Below, piece after piece: positions 48,932 through 57,645 of a stretch of 64,000 bases of DNA. The DNA is from an uncultured Hungatella sp. (lineage in GTDB: Bacteria; Bacillota; Clostridia; Lachnospirales; Lachnospiraceae): positions 157,565 through 221,564 of the forward strand of contig CAJUEJ010000001.1 in NCBI GenBank assembly GCA_910585435.1, in the 5' to 3' direction. The position numbers and the translations under genes are program-made. Within the stretch, counting starts at the first letter, position 1. Each line of letters starts with the position of its first letter. The notes beneath the pieces are model-generated. The model saw nothing but the letters and a program-made list of their open reading frames with translations. It ran no database searches and was not told where the DNA came from.

Positions 48932-49369
48932 ATGCTGGATTTACAAGACCGCACCGTTTGTCCCACATTAAAGGAAGTGGAAGAGTATGTGAGAAATCCG
49001 GTGTTTCACAGCTTTTGTGCTGCTGTAAAGGAAACATACAAGATTGAGGAGAAGATAGAATTCAGCTCCTGCAGCCTGGCAGCGGGCTGGAATGTAAAAT
49101 TCAAAAAAGCAGGAAGAGCTTTGTGTACCATCTATCCGGATGTGTCCTGCTTCACGGTTCTGGTGGTAATCGGGAAAAAGGAAAAGCCGGCGGTGGAAGC
49201 CATGCTTTCCCAATGCAGCGGGGAGGTGCAGGAAATCTATCACCAGACCCCGGAGGGAAACGGGCAGAGATGGCTGATGATTCCGGTGGAGGATAAGGAT
49301 TCTGTCTATGAGGATGTGCTCCGTCTGCTTGCGATCCGGCGGGGAGAAAAGCAGGGCAAAAGCCTCTAG
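48932..49369 (+). CDS. DUF3788 family protein
   Basis: This 145-residue cytoplasmic protein matches the DUF3788 pattern: a start LQDRTVCPTLKEVEEYV, then FSSCSLAAGWNVKFKKAGRALCTIYP, a hydrophobic strand FTVLVVIGKKEKPAVE, and the end GQRWLMIPVEDKDSVYEDVLRLLAIRR. The fold is probably of the YdhG/YjhX-like ligand-binding type, but no function is established. The start follows ACAAGGAGAGG. It lies between folT and the PPK2 gene on the same strand with modest spacing. There is no sign that it belongs to the folate system. Confidence 0.85.
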   Translation: MLDLQDRTVCPTLKEVEEYVRNPVFHSFCAAVKETYKIEEKIEFSSCSLAAGWNVKFKKAGRALCTIYPDVSCFTVLVVIGKKEKPAVEAMLSQCSGEVQEIYHQTPEGNGQRWLMIPVEDKDSVYEDVLRLLAIRRGEKQGKSL

Positions 49370-49512
49370 GCGCAGACATGGGTCAAAGGATTAAAAAATG
49401 TTTTCTTTTCCTGCTTTTTCCCCATCCCTTTGTTTTATTTTCAGGTGGTTTATGGTATACTGTTCTATAAGCAATAAGATATGTGAAGTAAAGCAGAAGG
49501 AGGAGAAGGAAT

Positions 49513-51012
49513 ATGTTGGAGAAAATTGATCTGTCCAAGGAAGTGGACAAGGAGACCTACAAAAAGGTGGTGGAAGAGGAGGGAGCCAGGCTGGGGCTTC
49601 TGCAGAGGGAATGCAAGGCAGCGGGAATCCCGGTGATGATTGTCTTTGACGGCATGGGGGCAGCCGGCAAAGGCGTACAGATCAACCGCTTGATCCAGGC
49701 ACTGGATCCCAGAGGCTTCTCTGTCCATGCCAGCAATTCCTCCAACGAGGAAGCGAAGCTGAGGCCGTTTTTGTGGCAGTTCTGGACCCAGATTCCGGCC
49801 AAGGGGCGGATCGCCATCTTCGACCGCAGCTGGTATCAGATCGTGCAGGAAGACCGGTTCGACGGTGCAACCAGGGAGAAAGATCTTCCGGGAGCCTATC
49901 AGGATATCCTGTCCTTTGAGAAGCAGCTAAGCGACGACGGGATGGTGATTATCAAGCTGTTCCTTCATATTTCCCAGGAAGAGCAGAAGAAACGGTTTAA
50001 GAAGCTGACAAACTCCAAGGAGACCGCCTGGCGCGTATCCAAGCAGGACTGGAAGCGGAACAAGGATTATGATGAGTATTTAAAAATCAACGAGGAGATG
50101 CTGGAGAACACAGAGACCGAATATGCGCCCTGGACTATCATAGAGGCTACGGACAAGGATTATGCGGCCATGAAAATTCTCACCACGGTAACCGCCCGCC
50201 TTGCCTATGAGCTGGAACGCAAGAAGGAGCAGGCAGATCAGAAGGCAGACAGCCAGGCTGTCAGGCCCCAGGAGCGTTTCCACAACGGAGTCCTCTCCGG
50301 TGTTGACTTAACAAAATCTCTGACGAAAGAAGAATACAAAAAGGAGCTGAGCCGGCTCCAGAAAAAGCTGGATAAGCTTCACAGCGAATTATACCGTCTG
50401 CGCATCCCTGTGGTTCTGGGCTTTGAGGGATGGGACGCAGGGGGGAAGGGCGGGGCCATCAAACGGCTTACCAGCCACCTGGATCCCAGAGGCTATCAGG
50501 TAAATCCCACGGCATCGCCTAATGACATCGAAAAGGTGCATCATTATCTGTGGCGCTTCTGGAACAATATGCCCAAAGCCGGCCATGTAGCTATTTTTGA
50601 CCGCACCTGGTACGGCCGGGTGATGGTGGAGCGGATCGAGGGCTTCTGCACAGAGGCGGAGTGGAAGAGAGCCTATCAGGAGATCAATGAGATGGAATCC
50701 CACCTGGCCAATTTCGGCGCAGTGGTGTTGAAATTCTGGCTCCATATCGACAAAGATGAACAGGAGCGCCGCTTTAAAGAGCGGATGGAGACTCCGGCAA
50801 AGCAGTGGAAGATCACAGATGAGGACTGGAGAAACAGGGAGAAATGGGATCAGTATGAGGCAGCTGTGGACGAGATGCTGGTGCGCACCTCCACAACCTA
50901 TGCGCCCTGGATTGTGGTGGAAGGGAATGATAAATATTATGCCCGGGTGAAAGTACTCAGAACCGTGGTGGAGGCATTGGAAGAGAAGATTGAGCAGGTG
51001 AAGAAAGGCTGA
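49513..51012 (+). CDS. Polyphosphate:AMP phosphotransferase (two-domain PPK2, class II)
   Basis: This 499-residue protein has two PPK2 domains in tandem (about 1-235 and 260-495). Such double proteins use inorganic polyphosphate to phosphorylate AMP to ADP. Each half has a Walker A-like loop (FDGMGAAGKGVQINRL and FEGWDAGGKGGAIKRL), a Walker B-like FDRSWY or FDRTWYGRV, and the lid region (SQEEQKKRFKKL and DKDEQERRFKERM). In characterised double proteins only the C-terminal half is active. Here both loops look complete, although the first has the variant GMGAAGKG. The ATG follows AAGGAGGAGAAGGA. It is monocistronic. The role is nucleotide and energy balance from stored polyphosphate. Confidence 0.93.
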   Translation: MLEKIDLSKEVDKETYKKVVEEEGARLGLLQRECKAAGIPVMIVFDGMGAAGKGVQINRLIQALDPRGFSVHASNSSNEEAKLRPFLWQFWTQIPAKGRIAIFDRSWYQIVQEDRFDGATREKDLPGAYQDILSFEKQLSDDGMVIIKLFLHISQEEQKKRFKKLTNSKETAWRVSKQDWKRNKDYDEYLKINEEMLENTETEYAPWTIIEATDKDYAAMKILTTVTARLAYELERKKEQADQKADSQAVRPQERFHNGVLSGVDLTKSLTKEEYKKELSRLQKKLDKLHSELYRLRIPVVLGFEGWDAGGKGGAIKRLTSHLDPRGYQVNPTASPNDIEKVHHYLWRFWNNMPKAGHVAIFDRTWYGRVMVERIEGFCTEAEWKRAYQEINEMESHLANFGAVVLKFWLHIDKDEQERRFKERMETPAKQWKITDEDWRNREKWDQYEAAVDEMLVRTSTTYAPWIVVEGNDKYYARVKVLRTVVEALEEKIEQVKKG

Positions 51013-51075
51013 TTGACATATTCACCCGGATAGTGTAAATTAATGGTAATATATCCACACAGGAGGTAAGCAACC

Positions 51076-51438
51076 ATGGAAGAAGCTGCAAAATTATTTG
51101 ATATGAAGGTCCTTCACGTAGGAATCAACGCCAAAGACGAGGGGCAGGCCCTGGGATGGGCAGACGAGTTTTTAAAATATTTTGAACTGCCTGTAAAGAA
51201 CGGCAACAGTTCCGTATTTTCCGGCACCCTGGTAGAGATCATGAAAGGCCACGGCCGGGGAACCATCGGACACATCGCGTTTGGTGTCAATGACGTGGAC
51301 AAGGCGGTAGAGTATTTCAAGGGCCGGGGTGTAAACCCGGTTGAGGAGACCAGGAAGGTAGTAGACGGCAAGACCACATTTGTGTATCTGGACAGAGAGA
51401 TTGCCGGCTTTGCTATCCATTTAAACCTGGTGAAATAA
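51076..51438 (+). CDS. VOC (glyoxalase-fold) domain protein
   Basis: This 120-residue single-domain protein has the VOC fold: KVLHVGINAKDEGQALGWAD, SSVFSGTLVEIMKGHGRGT, GHIAFGVNDVDKAVEYFKGR, TTFVYLDREIAGFAIHLN. It resembles the extra C-terminal domain found on some clostridial keto-deoxy-phosphogluconate aldolases, here as a stand-alone gene. Metal-binding His and Glu residues typical of active VOC enzymes are partly present (the His in KVLHVG and the Glu in LVEIM). The function is unknown. The ATG follows AGGAGG. Its stop codon overlaps the start of the next gene (TAATG), so it is translationally coupled to the flavoprotein gene. Confidence 0.85.
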   Translation: MEEAAKLFDMKVLHVGINAKDEGQALGWADEFLKYFELPVKNGNSSVFSGTLVEIMKGHGRGTIGHIAFGVNDVDKAVEYFKGRGVNPVEETRKVVDGKTTFVYLDREIAGFAIHLNLVK

Positions 51439-52673
51439 TGAGCAAAGCAGTGATTATAGGCGGCGGCGCGGCCGGGATGGCCGCTGCCATTGCCGCTGCC
51501 GGACAGGGACATGAAGTCCATTTATATGAGAAGAATGAGAAACTGGGGAAGAAGGTTTACATCACCGGAAAAGGCAGATGTAACGTAACCAACGCCTGCG
51601 ACGTCAGCGAGATGATGCAGAACGTGGTGACCAACCCCCGTTTTTTATATAGCAGCTTTTATGGCTTTACCAATCAGGACATGATGAACCTGCTGGAGCA
51701 GGGCGGCTGTCCTTTAAAGGTAGAGCGGGGAGGCCGGGTCTTTCCTGTTTCTGACAAGTCCTCAGATGTGATTTCAGCCCTTGCAGGGCAGATGGAGGAC
51801 CTGGGGGTGAAGGTATATCTTCACAAGGAGGTAAAGGATCTTCTGGTTTCAGACGGAAGCTGTAAGGGCATATTGCTTTCAGGCGGCCTGCAGGTGGAGG
51901 CGGATTCGGTTATCGTGGCTACGGGAGGATTGTCCTACCCTGCCACAGGCTCCACAGGAGACGGGTACCGGTTTGCGAAGGAGTGGGGACACAGGGTGAC
52001 GGAGACTTCCCCGGCCCTGGTTCCTTTTTATGTAAAAGAGGATGTGGTGCAAAGGCTCCAGGGGCTTTCCCTTAAAAATATCCAGGCAGTGGTTCTGGAC
52101 GGGAAAAAGGAGATTTACCGGGAATTCGGTGAGATGCTGTTTACCCATTTCGGGGTAAGCGGGCCTGTGGTTTTAAGCGCCAGCAGCTTTGGGGCCAGGA
52201 TTATACGGAAAAGGCCTCTCACACTCTCCATCGATTTGAAGCCTGCCCTGTCAGAGGAACAGCTGGATGCCAGGATCCGCAGGGATTTTGAGGAGGCGGC
52301 GAATAAGCAGTTTAAAAACGCCCTGTCCAAGCTGTACCCCTCCAAGCTGATTCCTGTGATGATTGAGCGAAGCGGGATTTCGCCGGAGAAAAAGGTAAAT
52401 GAGATCACCAGGCAGGAGAGGATGAACCTGGTGGAGGCAACCAAGCACTTTACGCTGACGCTGACAGGCTTAAGGGGATATGAGGAAGCCATCATCACCC
52501 AGGGAGGTGTGGATGTAAAGGAGATACATCCGGCTACCATGGAATCCAAAAAGGTGAAGGGCCTGTTCTTTGCCGGGGAAGTGCTGGATTTGGACGGGGT
52601 GACCGGAGGGTTCAACCTGCAGATCGCCTGGTCCACCGGGTGGGCGGCAGGATCCCATATAGAATATGTGTGA
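51438..52673 (+). CDS. HI0933/YhiN-family flavoprotein (BaiN-type NAD(P)/FAD oxidoreductase)
   Basis: This 411-residue flavoprotein has the FAD motif AVIIGGGAAGMAAAIAAA at the start, KKVYITGKGRCNVTNAC (family signature), VATGGLSYPATGSTGDGY, MLFTHFGVSGPVVLS, and the C-terminal LFFAGEVLDLDGVTGGFNLQ with AWSTGWAAG. One member, BaiN of C. scindens, has been linked to reduction of bile acid intermediates. The family is nearly universal in bacteria, however, and this copy sits in the conserved run with cmk, ispH and rpsA. That points to a housekeeping role rather than bile acid metabolism. Its stop lies 20 bases before the cmk start codon. Substrate unknown. Confidence 0.93.
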   Translation: MSKAVIIGGGAAGMAAAIAAAGQGHEVHLYEKNEKLGKKVYITGKGRCNVTNACDVSEMMQNVVTNPRFLYSSFYGFTNQDMMNLLEQGGCPLKVERGGRVFPVSDKSSDVISALAGQMEDLGVKVYLHKEVKDLLVSDGSCKGILLSGGLQVEADSVIVATGGLSYPATGSTGDGYRFAKEWGHRVTETSPALVPFYVKEDVVQRLQGLSLKNIQAVVLDGKKEIYREFGEMLFTHFGVSGPVVLSASSFGARIIRKRPLTLSIDLKPALSEEQLDARIRRDFEEAANKQFKNALSKLYPSKLIPVMIERSGISPEKKVNEITRQERMNLVEATKHFTLTLTGLRGYEEAIITQGGVDVKEIHPATMESKKVKGLFFAGEVLDLDGVTGGFNLQIAWSTGWAAGSHIEYV

Positions 52674-52693
52674 CAGTTAGAGAAGGAGAAAAG

Positions 52694-53371
52694 ATGGCAC
52701 TGACATATAACATAGCGATTGACGGTCCGGCAGGAGCCGGAAAAAGCACCATTGCCAAAATGGTTGCTTCCAAGCTGGGATTTATCTATGTAGATACCGG
52801 GGCAATGTATCGGGCCATGGCTCTTTATTTTTTGCGGAAAGGAATCGGAAGCGGGGAGGAGGAGGCCATTGAAAAGGCGTGTAAGGACATCGAAGTCCTG
52901 ATTCGGTATGAAGACAATGTCCAGCAGGTGTTCTTAAACGGGGAGAATGTGTCAGGGCTTATACGCACGGAGGAAGTGAGCAATATGACTTCGGCAACCT
53001 CTGTCCATAAGCCTGTGCGCCAGAAGCTTTTAGAGCTTCAGAGGCAGCTGGCTGCCACAGCCGATGTGATTATGGACGGCCGTGATATCGGAACCTGTGT
53101 CCTTCCCCATGCCCAGACCAAGATCTACCTGACAGCTTCCAGCCACGTAAGGGCCTTAAGAAGGTATAAAGAGCTGACAGAAAAAGGTGAGATGTGTAAT
53201 TTGGAGGAAATTGAGCAAGATATTAGAGAGAGAGATTACAGGGACATGCACCGGGAGATTGCACCTTTAAAGCAGGCGGAGGATGCGGTGTATCTGGATT
53301 CTTCCCAGATGACCATCCCTCAGGTGGTGGACGCCATCATAGAAGCTGCCAGAGAGAGGGGATTATCTTAA
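52694..53371 (+). CDS. cmk: Cytidylate kinase
   Basis: Cmk phosphorylates CMP and dCMP with ATP. The 225-residue protein has the P-loop IDGPAGAGKSTIAK, FIYVDTGAMYRAMALY in the nucleotide-monophosphate site, DVIMDGRDIGTCVLPHA, and the lid region with RDYRDMHREIAPLKQAEDAV. It ends with a normal DSSQMTIPQVVDAI tail. The ATG at 52694 follows AGAAGGAG. The upstream open frame overlaps the flavoprotein gene and lacks signals. The next gene (ispH) starts one base after the stop, so the two are cotranscribed and probably coupled. Confidence 0.97.
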   Translation: MALTYNIAIDGPAGAGKSTIAKMVASKLGFIYVDTGAMYRAMALYFLRKGIGSGEEEAIEKACKDIEVLIRYEDNVQQVFLNGENVSGLIRTEEVSNMTSATSVHKPVRQKLLELQRQLAATADVIMDGRDIGTCVLPHAQTKIYLTASSHVRALRRYKELTEKGEMCNLEEIEQDIRERDYRDMHREIAPLKQAEDAVYLDSSQMTIPQVVDAIIEAARERGLS

Positions 53372-53372
53372 T

Positions 53373-54230
53373 ATGGAGGTGGTTGTCGCAAAAACGGCCG
53401 GTTTCTGCTTTGGGGTGGAACGGGCGGTAAACCAGGTATACTGCCAGATTGAACAGGGTGTGAAGCCTATTTACACCCTGGGGCCCATTATCCACAACGA
53501 GGAGGTGGTCCGGGATCTGGAGGAAAAGGGAGTCCGGGTCCTGGCCTCGCCGGAAGAATTAGATGCAGTAAAAGAGGGCACGGTGATTATCCGTTCCCAC
53601 GGTGTGGGCAAGTCTGTGTATGATCGGATAGAGAAGAGAGGCCTTTGCCTGGTAGATGCCACCTGCCCGTTTGTAAAGAAGATCCATGAGATCGTGGTGA
53701 AGCAGAATGAGGAGGGCCGCCGGGTCATCATCATCGGCGACGAGGCCCATCCGGAGGTGGAGGGAATCAAAGGCTGGGGAGACGAGAGGACACTGGTGGT
53801 AAAAACAGAGGAACAGGTGGATCATCTGCCCCTGTATCCAGGCGAGAAACTGTGCATTGTTTCCCAGACGACATTTAATTACAATAAATTTAAAGATTTG
53901 GTTGAAAAATTTTCTAAAAAGGGTTATGATATAATTACTTTAAATACGATTTGCAATGCAACACAGGAAAGACAAGTGGAAGCGGAACATATAGCATCGC
54001 AGGTAGAAGCCATGATTGTCATAGGCGGAAGAAACAGCTCCAACACCCGCAAGCTGTATGAGATATGTCAAAAAGAATGCAAGAACACTTATTACATTCA
54101 AACACTGGACGATTTGGATCCTGAAAGTGTGAATTCTGTGCGCAGCGTAGGTATTACAGCGGGGGCATCTACCCCCAAGAAAATCATTGAGGAGGTTCAT
54201 ACTAATGTCAGAGCAATTAAACGAGTTTGA
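53373..54230 (+). CDS. ispH: 4-hydroxy-3-methylbut-2-enyl diphosphate reductase
   Basis: IspH carries out the last step of the MEP isoprenoid pathway, making IPP and DMAPP with a 4Fe-4S cluster. The three cluster cysteines are in AGFCFGVERAV (Cys12), VDATCPFVKKIH and LNTICNATQERQ. Substrate-binding motifs TLGPIIHNEEVV, IIRSHGVGKSVYD, GDEAHPEVEGIKGW and GGRNSSNTRKL are all present. The protein is 285 residues, normal length. In many clostridia this protein is fused to ribosomal protein S1. Here the S1 gene starts within the last 26 bases of ispH in another frame, with its own AGGAGG, so the two are separate and coupled. Confidence 0.97.
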   Translation: MEVVVAKTAGFCFGVERAVNQVYCQIEQGVKPIYTLGPIIHNEEVVRDLEEKGVRVLASPEELDAVKEGTVIIRSHGVGKSVYDRIEKRGLCLVDATCPFVKKIHEIVVKQNEEGRRVIIIGDEAHPEVEGIKGWGDERTLVVKTEEQVDHLPLYPGEKLCIVSQTTFNYNKFKDLVEKFSKKGYDIITLNTICNATQERQVEAEHIASQVEAMIVIGGRNSSNTRKLYEICQKECKNTYYIQTLDDLDPESVNSVRSVGITAGASTPKKIIEEVHTNVRAIKRV

Positions 54231-55356
54231 ACAATTATTGGAGGAATCATTAAAAACAATACGTACAGGAGAGATTGTCACTGGAAAGGTCATTGACGTA
54301 AAAGAAGATGAAATCGTCTTGAATATCGGTTATAAGTCAGACGGCATTATTCCCAGATATGAATATACCAACGAGCCAGGGGTTGATCTCACCACTGTAG
54401 TAAAGCCGGGAGATGAACTGGAAGCAAAAGTCATAAAGGTAAACGACGGTGAGGGCCAGGTTGCCCTGTCTTACAAGAGGCTTGCTGCAGACAGAGGCAA
54501 CAAGAGGCTGGAAGAGGCATTTAACAATAAGGAAGTACTGACAGCCAAGGTAGCCCAGGTTTTGGACGGCGGCTTAAGCGTTGTTGTGGAGGAATCCAGA
54601 GTATTTATTCCGGCCAGCCTGGTATCCGATATTTATGAGAAGGATCTGTCCAAGTATGCAGGGCAGGAGATTGAGTTTGTGATCACAGAGTTCAATCCCC
54701 GCAGAAGAAGAATCATCGGCGACCGCAAGCAGCTTCTGGTAGCCAGAAAAGCAGAGATGCAGAAGGCTCTGTTTGAGAGAATCCAGATAGGAGACGTGGT
54801 GGAAGGCGTTATTAAGAATGTGACGGACTTCGGTGCGTTCATTGACCTGGGCGGAGCAGACGGGCTGCTTCACATCTCAGAGATGTCCTGGGGCCGCGTG
54901 GAGAACCCGAAGAAGGTGTTTAAGGCAGGGGAGAAGCTGACTACCCTGATCAAGGATATTAACGGCGAGAAGATTGCCTTAAGCCTTAAGTTCCCGGAGC
55001 AGAATCCATGGGCAGATGCAGCATCCAAGTATGCGGTGGGGAATATTGTTGCCGGCCGTGTTGCCCGTATGACAGACTTCGGCGCTTTTGTTGAGCTTGA
55101 GCCAGGGGTGGACGCCCTGCTTCATGTGTCCCAGATTTCCAGGGAGCATGTGGAGAAGCCGGCGGATGTACTGTCTATTGGCCAGGAGATCGAGGCCAAG
55201 ATTGTGGACTTTAACGAGCAGGACAGAAAGATCAGCTTAAGCATCAAGGCATTGCAGAATGCGGAGGCACAGGCAGCAAGAGAAGAAGAGGATGTGGATG
55301 TGGCAGACGTAGATGTGGAAGCCGTAGCCGCTCAGCTGGAGAATGAGGCCGAATAA
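54205..55356 (+). CDS. rpsA: S1 RNA-binding domain protein (ribosomal protein S1-like)
   Basis: This 383-residue protein has four S1 domains: about 25-95 (GEIVTGKVIDVKEDEIVLNI), 112-180 (LTAKVAQVLDGGLSVVVE), 197-265 (GDVVEGVIKNVTDFGAFIDL) and 282-352 (GNIVAGRVARMTDFGAFVEL). The last two are the best conserved, as is usual. The end is acidic (EEEDVDVADVDVEAV). Four-domain S1 proteins of Firmicutes bind mRNA. Their role in translation initiation is less general than that of six-domain E. coli S1. The ATG at 54205 follows GAGGAGG and lies inside ispH. A strong terminator follows. Confidence 0.94.
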   Translation: MSEQLNEFEQLLEESLKTIRTGEIVTGKVIDVKEDEIVLNIGYKSDGIIPRYEYTNEPGVDLTTVVKPGDELEAKVIKVNDGEGQVALSYKRLAADRGNKRLEEAFNNKEVLTAKVAQVLDGGLSVVVEESRVFIPASLVSDIYEKDLSKYAGQEIEFVITEFNPRRRRIIGDRKQLLVARKAEMQKALFERIQIGDVVEGVIKNVTDFGAFIDLGGADGLLHISEMSWGRVENPKKVFKAGEKLTTLIKDINGEKIALSLKFPEQNPWADAASKYAVGNIVAGRVARMTDFGAFVELEPGVDALLHVSQISREHVEKPADVLSIGQEIEAKIVDFNEQDRKISLSIKALQNAEAQAAREEEDVDVADVDVEAVAAQLENEAE

Positions 55357-55381
55357 ATGGCATAGCTGCTTTATTATAACA

Positions 55382-55430
55382 GCAAAAAAGCCGGAGGACA
55401 GAAGGACTGTCAGCCGGCTTTTTTGCTTTT
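55382..55430. terminator. Bidirectional terminator between rpsA and the MCP gene
   Basis: GCAAAAAAGCCGG and CCGGCTTTTTTGC are perfect complements, with an inner GGACAG/CTGTCA stem and T-runs on both strands. It serves the convergent genes on either side. Confidence 0.92.
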
Positions 55431-55449
55431 CTGCATCATGCCATATAGT

Positions 55450-56379
55450 CTATTCCTTAATAATAGGCGGAACCTGAGCCATCAGGTTGTCGATATCCTC
55501 AAACATGGCGCTTTTGGTGGTTCCCAGGCGGCCTGCGCTGGTGATATGCTTTACAACCTCCTGATACTGGGTTTTCATCTTATCGAAAAATCCGCACAGG
55601 GAGCTTAAGGCTGTCCGGGAATCCCCGATGACCTGTGTGATCTGGCTGTGTACTGCCGTAGCCCCCTCTGCAGCGTGGGTGATCTGATCAAACATGTCGT
55701 ACGTCTCCTGGACCTTATGGAGGCTGCGGCCCAGGGCTTCCCTTGAGGTGTCGATACGCTGGCTTAACTGGTCAGTGCCCTGCTCCACATCCTTGATGTC
55801 CGAGTCCACCTGGGCCGCCAGATCCTTGATTTCATCAGCCAGCTTCTTCACCTCAGTGGCTACCACGGCAAATCCGTTGCCCCGCTCGCCGGCTCTGGCT
55901 GCCTCGATGGAAGCGTTGATGGCAAGGATGTTGGTCTCGTCTGCGATGGACACGATCCGGCTCATTCTCTGTTTGATCTGCTCCACAGACTCCTGTAAGG
56001 ACTGGAAGGTGCTGCCCATCTCTCCGAAATGGGTCTCCACCTCCAGAGAGCTGTTCTTTAAGGTCTCCACCTCTTCCTGGGCCTGGTTTACGGAATTGTT
56101 TATCTCTGCCTTGACTGCTATAAACTGCTGGGATGTCTCCTGGACACTCATGAAATTCTGCCCCATATCCTCCAGCCTTTCCTGGAAATGATCTGCCTCT
56201 CCCAGAACCGTGTCAAAAGAGCTGCCGATAAGGTTTAACTCCTGCAGGGACTGCACTTCCTTGTTAACCAGGTCTGTATGGTATTGCTTTAAGCTGTCAA
56301 TGACATACAGAATCGGATACAAATCCTTCTGGGCGCCTGAATTTCCTGCGCCCTGTCTGCTCTTATTTCGAAACAGCAT
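55450..56379 (-). CDS. Soluble methyl-accepting chemotaxis-type signalling protein
   Basis: This 309-residue protein carries an MCP signalling domain but no membrane helix. The conserved hairpin tip reads IADETNILAINASIEAARAGERGNGFAVVATEVKKLADE. The N-terminal 60 residues are a short helical region (LYPILYVIDSLKQYHTDLVNKE) rather than a recognised sensor, and long coiled-coil stretches surround the tip. The ATG follows GGGGGAGAACAAG. The FIST-domain gene lies 17 bases upstream on the same strand, so the FIST protein is the likely sensory partner that supplies the input. No CheA, CheW or flagellar genes are in the window. The output could be chemotaxis or another kinase pathway. Confidence 0.9.
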   Translation of the reverse strand: MLFRNKSRQGAGNSGAQKDLYPILYVIDSLKQYHTDLVNKEVQSLQELNLIGSSFDTVLGEADHFQERLEDMGQNFMSVQETSQQFIAVKAEINNSVNQAQEEVETLKNSSLEVETHFGEMGSTFQSLQESVEQIKQRMSRIVSIADETNILAINASIEAARAGERGNGFAVVATEVKKLADEIKDLAAQVDSDIKDVEQGTDQLSQRIDTSREALGRSLHKVQETYDMFDQITHAAEGATAVHSQITQVIGDSRTALSSLCGFFDKMKTQYQEVVKHITSAGRLGTTKSAMFEDIDNLMAQVPPIIKE

Positions 56380-56396
56380 GTCTTGTTCTCCCCCTT

Positions 56397-57473
56397 CTAT
56401 TCAAATACAACGCATGTCATGGATTGATTGACAAACTGATTATTGTAATGCTCCCCGTACCCAACCAGTCCGGCGTGATTCCCCAGGGCTCCCATTTCCC
56501 CCAGATATTCCTGCATATAGCCGGCCTCGCTGAACAATTTGTACCGGAACAGGCAGTTGATGGAAAATACAGCAGAACGCCTGGGGAAATCCCGGCAGAT
56601 GTTATGGATGGTCTCTTTTACAATGGCTTTATAATCCCCAAGCTCCAAAAGGCTTAACACGTCGGAATCATTGACCTGCCTGAAACAGGACAGGGCGCTT
56701 CCGCTTACATCCTTGATGGAAATGATACAGGTCTCATCTCCGTTAATCTTGCCGAAGGGATTTTTGAAGGTCTGGGTCAGAATCTGCTGTTCTGAAATAT
56801 GAAGGATGTCCTGATATACCTGCTTTGCCGGCCGGCCGTTTAAGGAACCCATCCTGTAGTTGGCTTTGTCCGTGTTGGAGGCGATAAAACGGTAATCTCC
56901 CATGGGATGATAGATATTTTCCTTGTATGCCCTGACTTTGCCGCCCAGATTCTTTACAAGGGCGTAAGCCACGCTGTCTTGGTAAACCCTGCCGTTTACA
57001 GATACTTTCCCGCCGTCGCCGGTTCCGCCAACCAGGGAAATGTTCTGGCGTCTCAGGGCAGTATGTATGGTTGTCAGCACACAGGCATCATTGCCGGAGC
57101 AAAAATCAATGCAGATGGTATCTGAATGAGAAGCACTGACCTTCCGTAAATCCTCCTCCAGCCTTCGGATATACTTGACCGGCATCAGGCTTACCTGCTC
57201 CAGGACATTGGCTGCGGCACTGACTCCGTCCAGGAAGGCGACCACTCCCACACCGTGTTCGACGACCCTGGTATCATAACACATTCCGATACAGCCGATG
57301 CTTGGTACCTGGGGATAAAGCTTCTCCAATTCCTTTACATGCTCCTCAAACTGACGGCTGTTTGACATCAGCATAATCAACTGAGGATTATTAAGCCCCG
57401 AAACGGCGGCTCTCAGATCCCCTTGCTGGCTCATACCAAAAAACTGTCTCACTGCTACATTCCTCTCTTCCAT
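56397..57473 (-). CDS. FIST-domain sensory protein
   Basis: FIST (F-box intracellular signal transduction) proteins are predicted small-ligand sensors, perhaps for amino acids. The 358-residue protein has a FIST_N part (about 20-200: LIMLMSNSRQFEEHVKELE, VPSIGCIGMCYDTRVVEHG, ISLVGGTGDGGKVSVNG) and a FIST_C part (about 215-345: LNGRPAKQVYQDIL, HNICRDFPRRSAVFSINCLF, GLVGYGEHYNNQFVNQSM). It has no membrane segment. It is the first gene of a two-gene unit with a soluble MCP. The start is uncertain: the ATG at 57473 has no good ribosome binding site, while the in-frame GTG at 57452 is preceded by AGAGAGG. Confidence 0.88.
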   Translation of the reverse strand: MEERNVAVRQFFGMSQQGDLRAAVSGLNNPQLIMLMSNSRQFEEHVKELEKLYPQVPSIGCIGMCYDTRVVEHGVGVVAFLDGVSAAANVLEQVSLMPVKYIRRLEEDLRKVSASHSDTICIDFCSGNDACVLTTIHTALRRQNISLVGGTGDGGKVSVNGRVYQDSVAYALVKNLGGKVRAYKENIYHPMGDYRFIASNTDKANYRMGSLNGRPAKQVYQDILHISEQQILTQTFKNPFGKINGDETCIISIKDVSGSALSCFRQVNDSDVLSLLELGDYKAIVKETIHNICRDFPRRSAVFSINCLFRYKLFSEAGYMQEYLGEMGALGNHAGLVGYGEHYNNQFVNQSMTCVVFE

Positions 57474-57645
57474 AATTTGTATGGTATTTTATGCATAGAA
57501 CATTATACTTGACACAGGCTTGGAACGTCAAGAACAATCGTTTTGTTTTCTTGATTTCTTTACAAAGAAGGGAAAAGGTAGTATACTTTCCCTGAAGCTT
57601 TGCAGCCGGGGGCAGAAGACCTTTGGGGAAAGGGAGGGACAAAAG

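Noticed and set aside
51438..52673. Bile acid pathway gene (baiN)
   Set aside because: The family is widespread and the gene lies in a conserved housekeeping run with cmk, ispH and rpsA. No other bai genes are present.
53373..55356. ispH-rpsA read as a single fused gene broken by a frameshift
   Set aside because: Each part has its own proper start and stop, and rpsA has AGGAGG at good distance from its ATG, so overlap with coupling explains the sequence.
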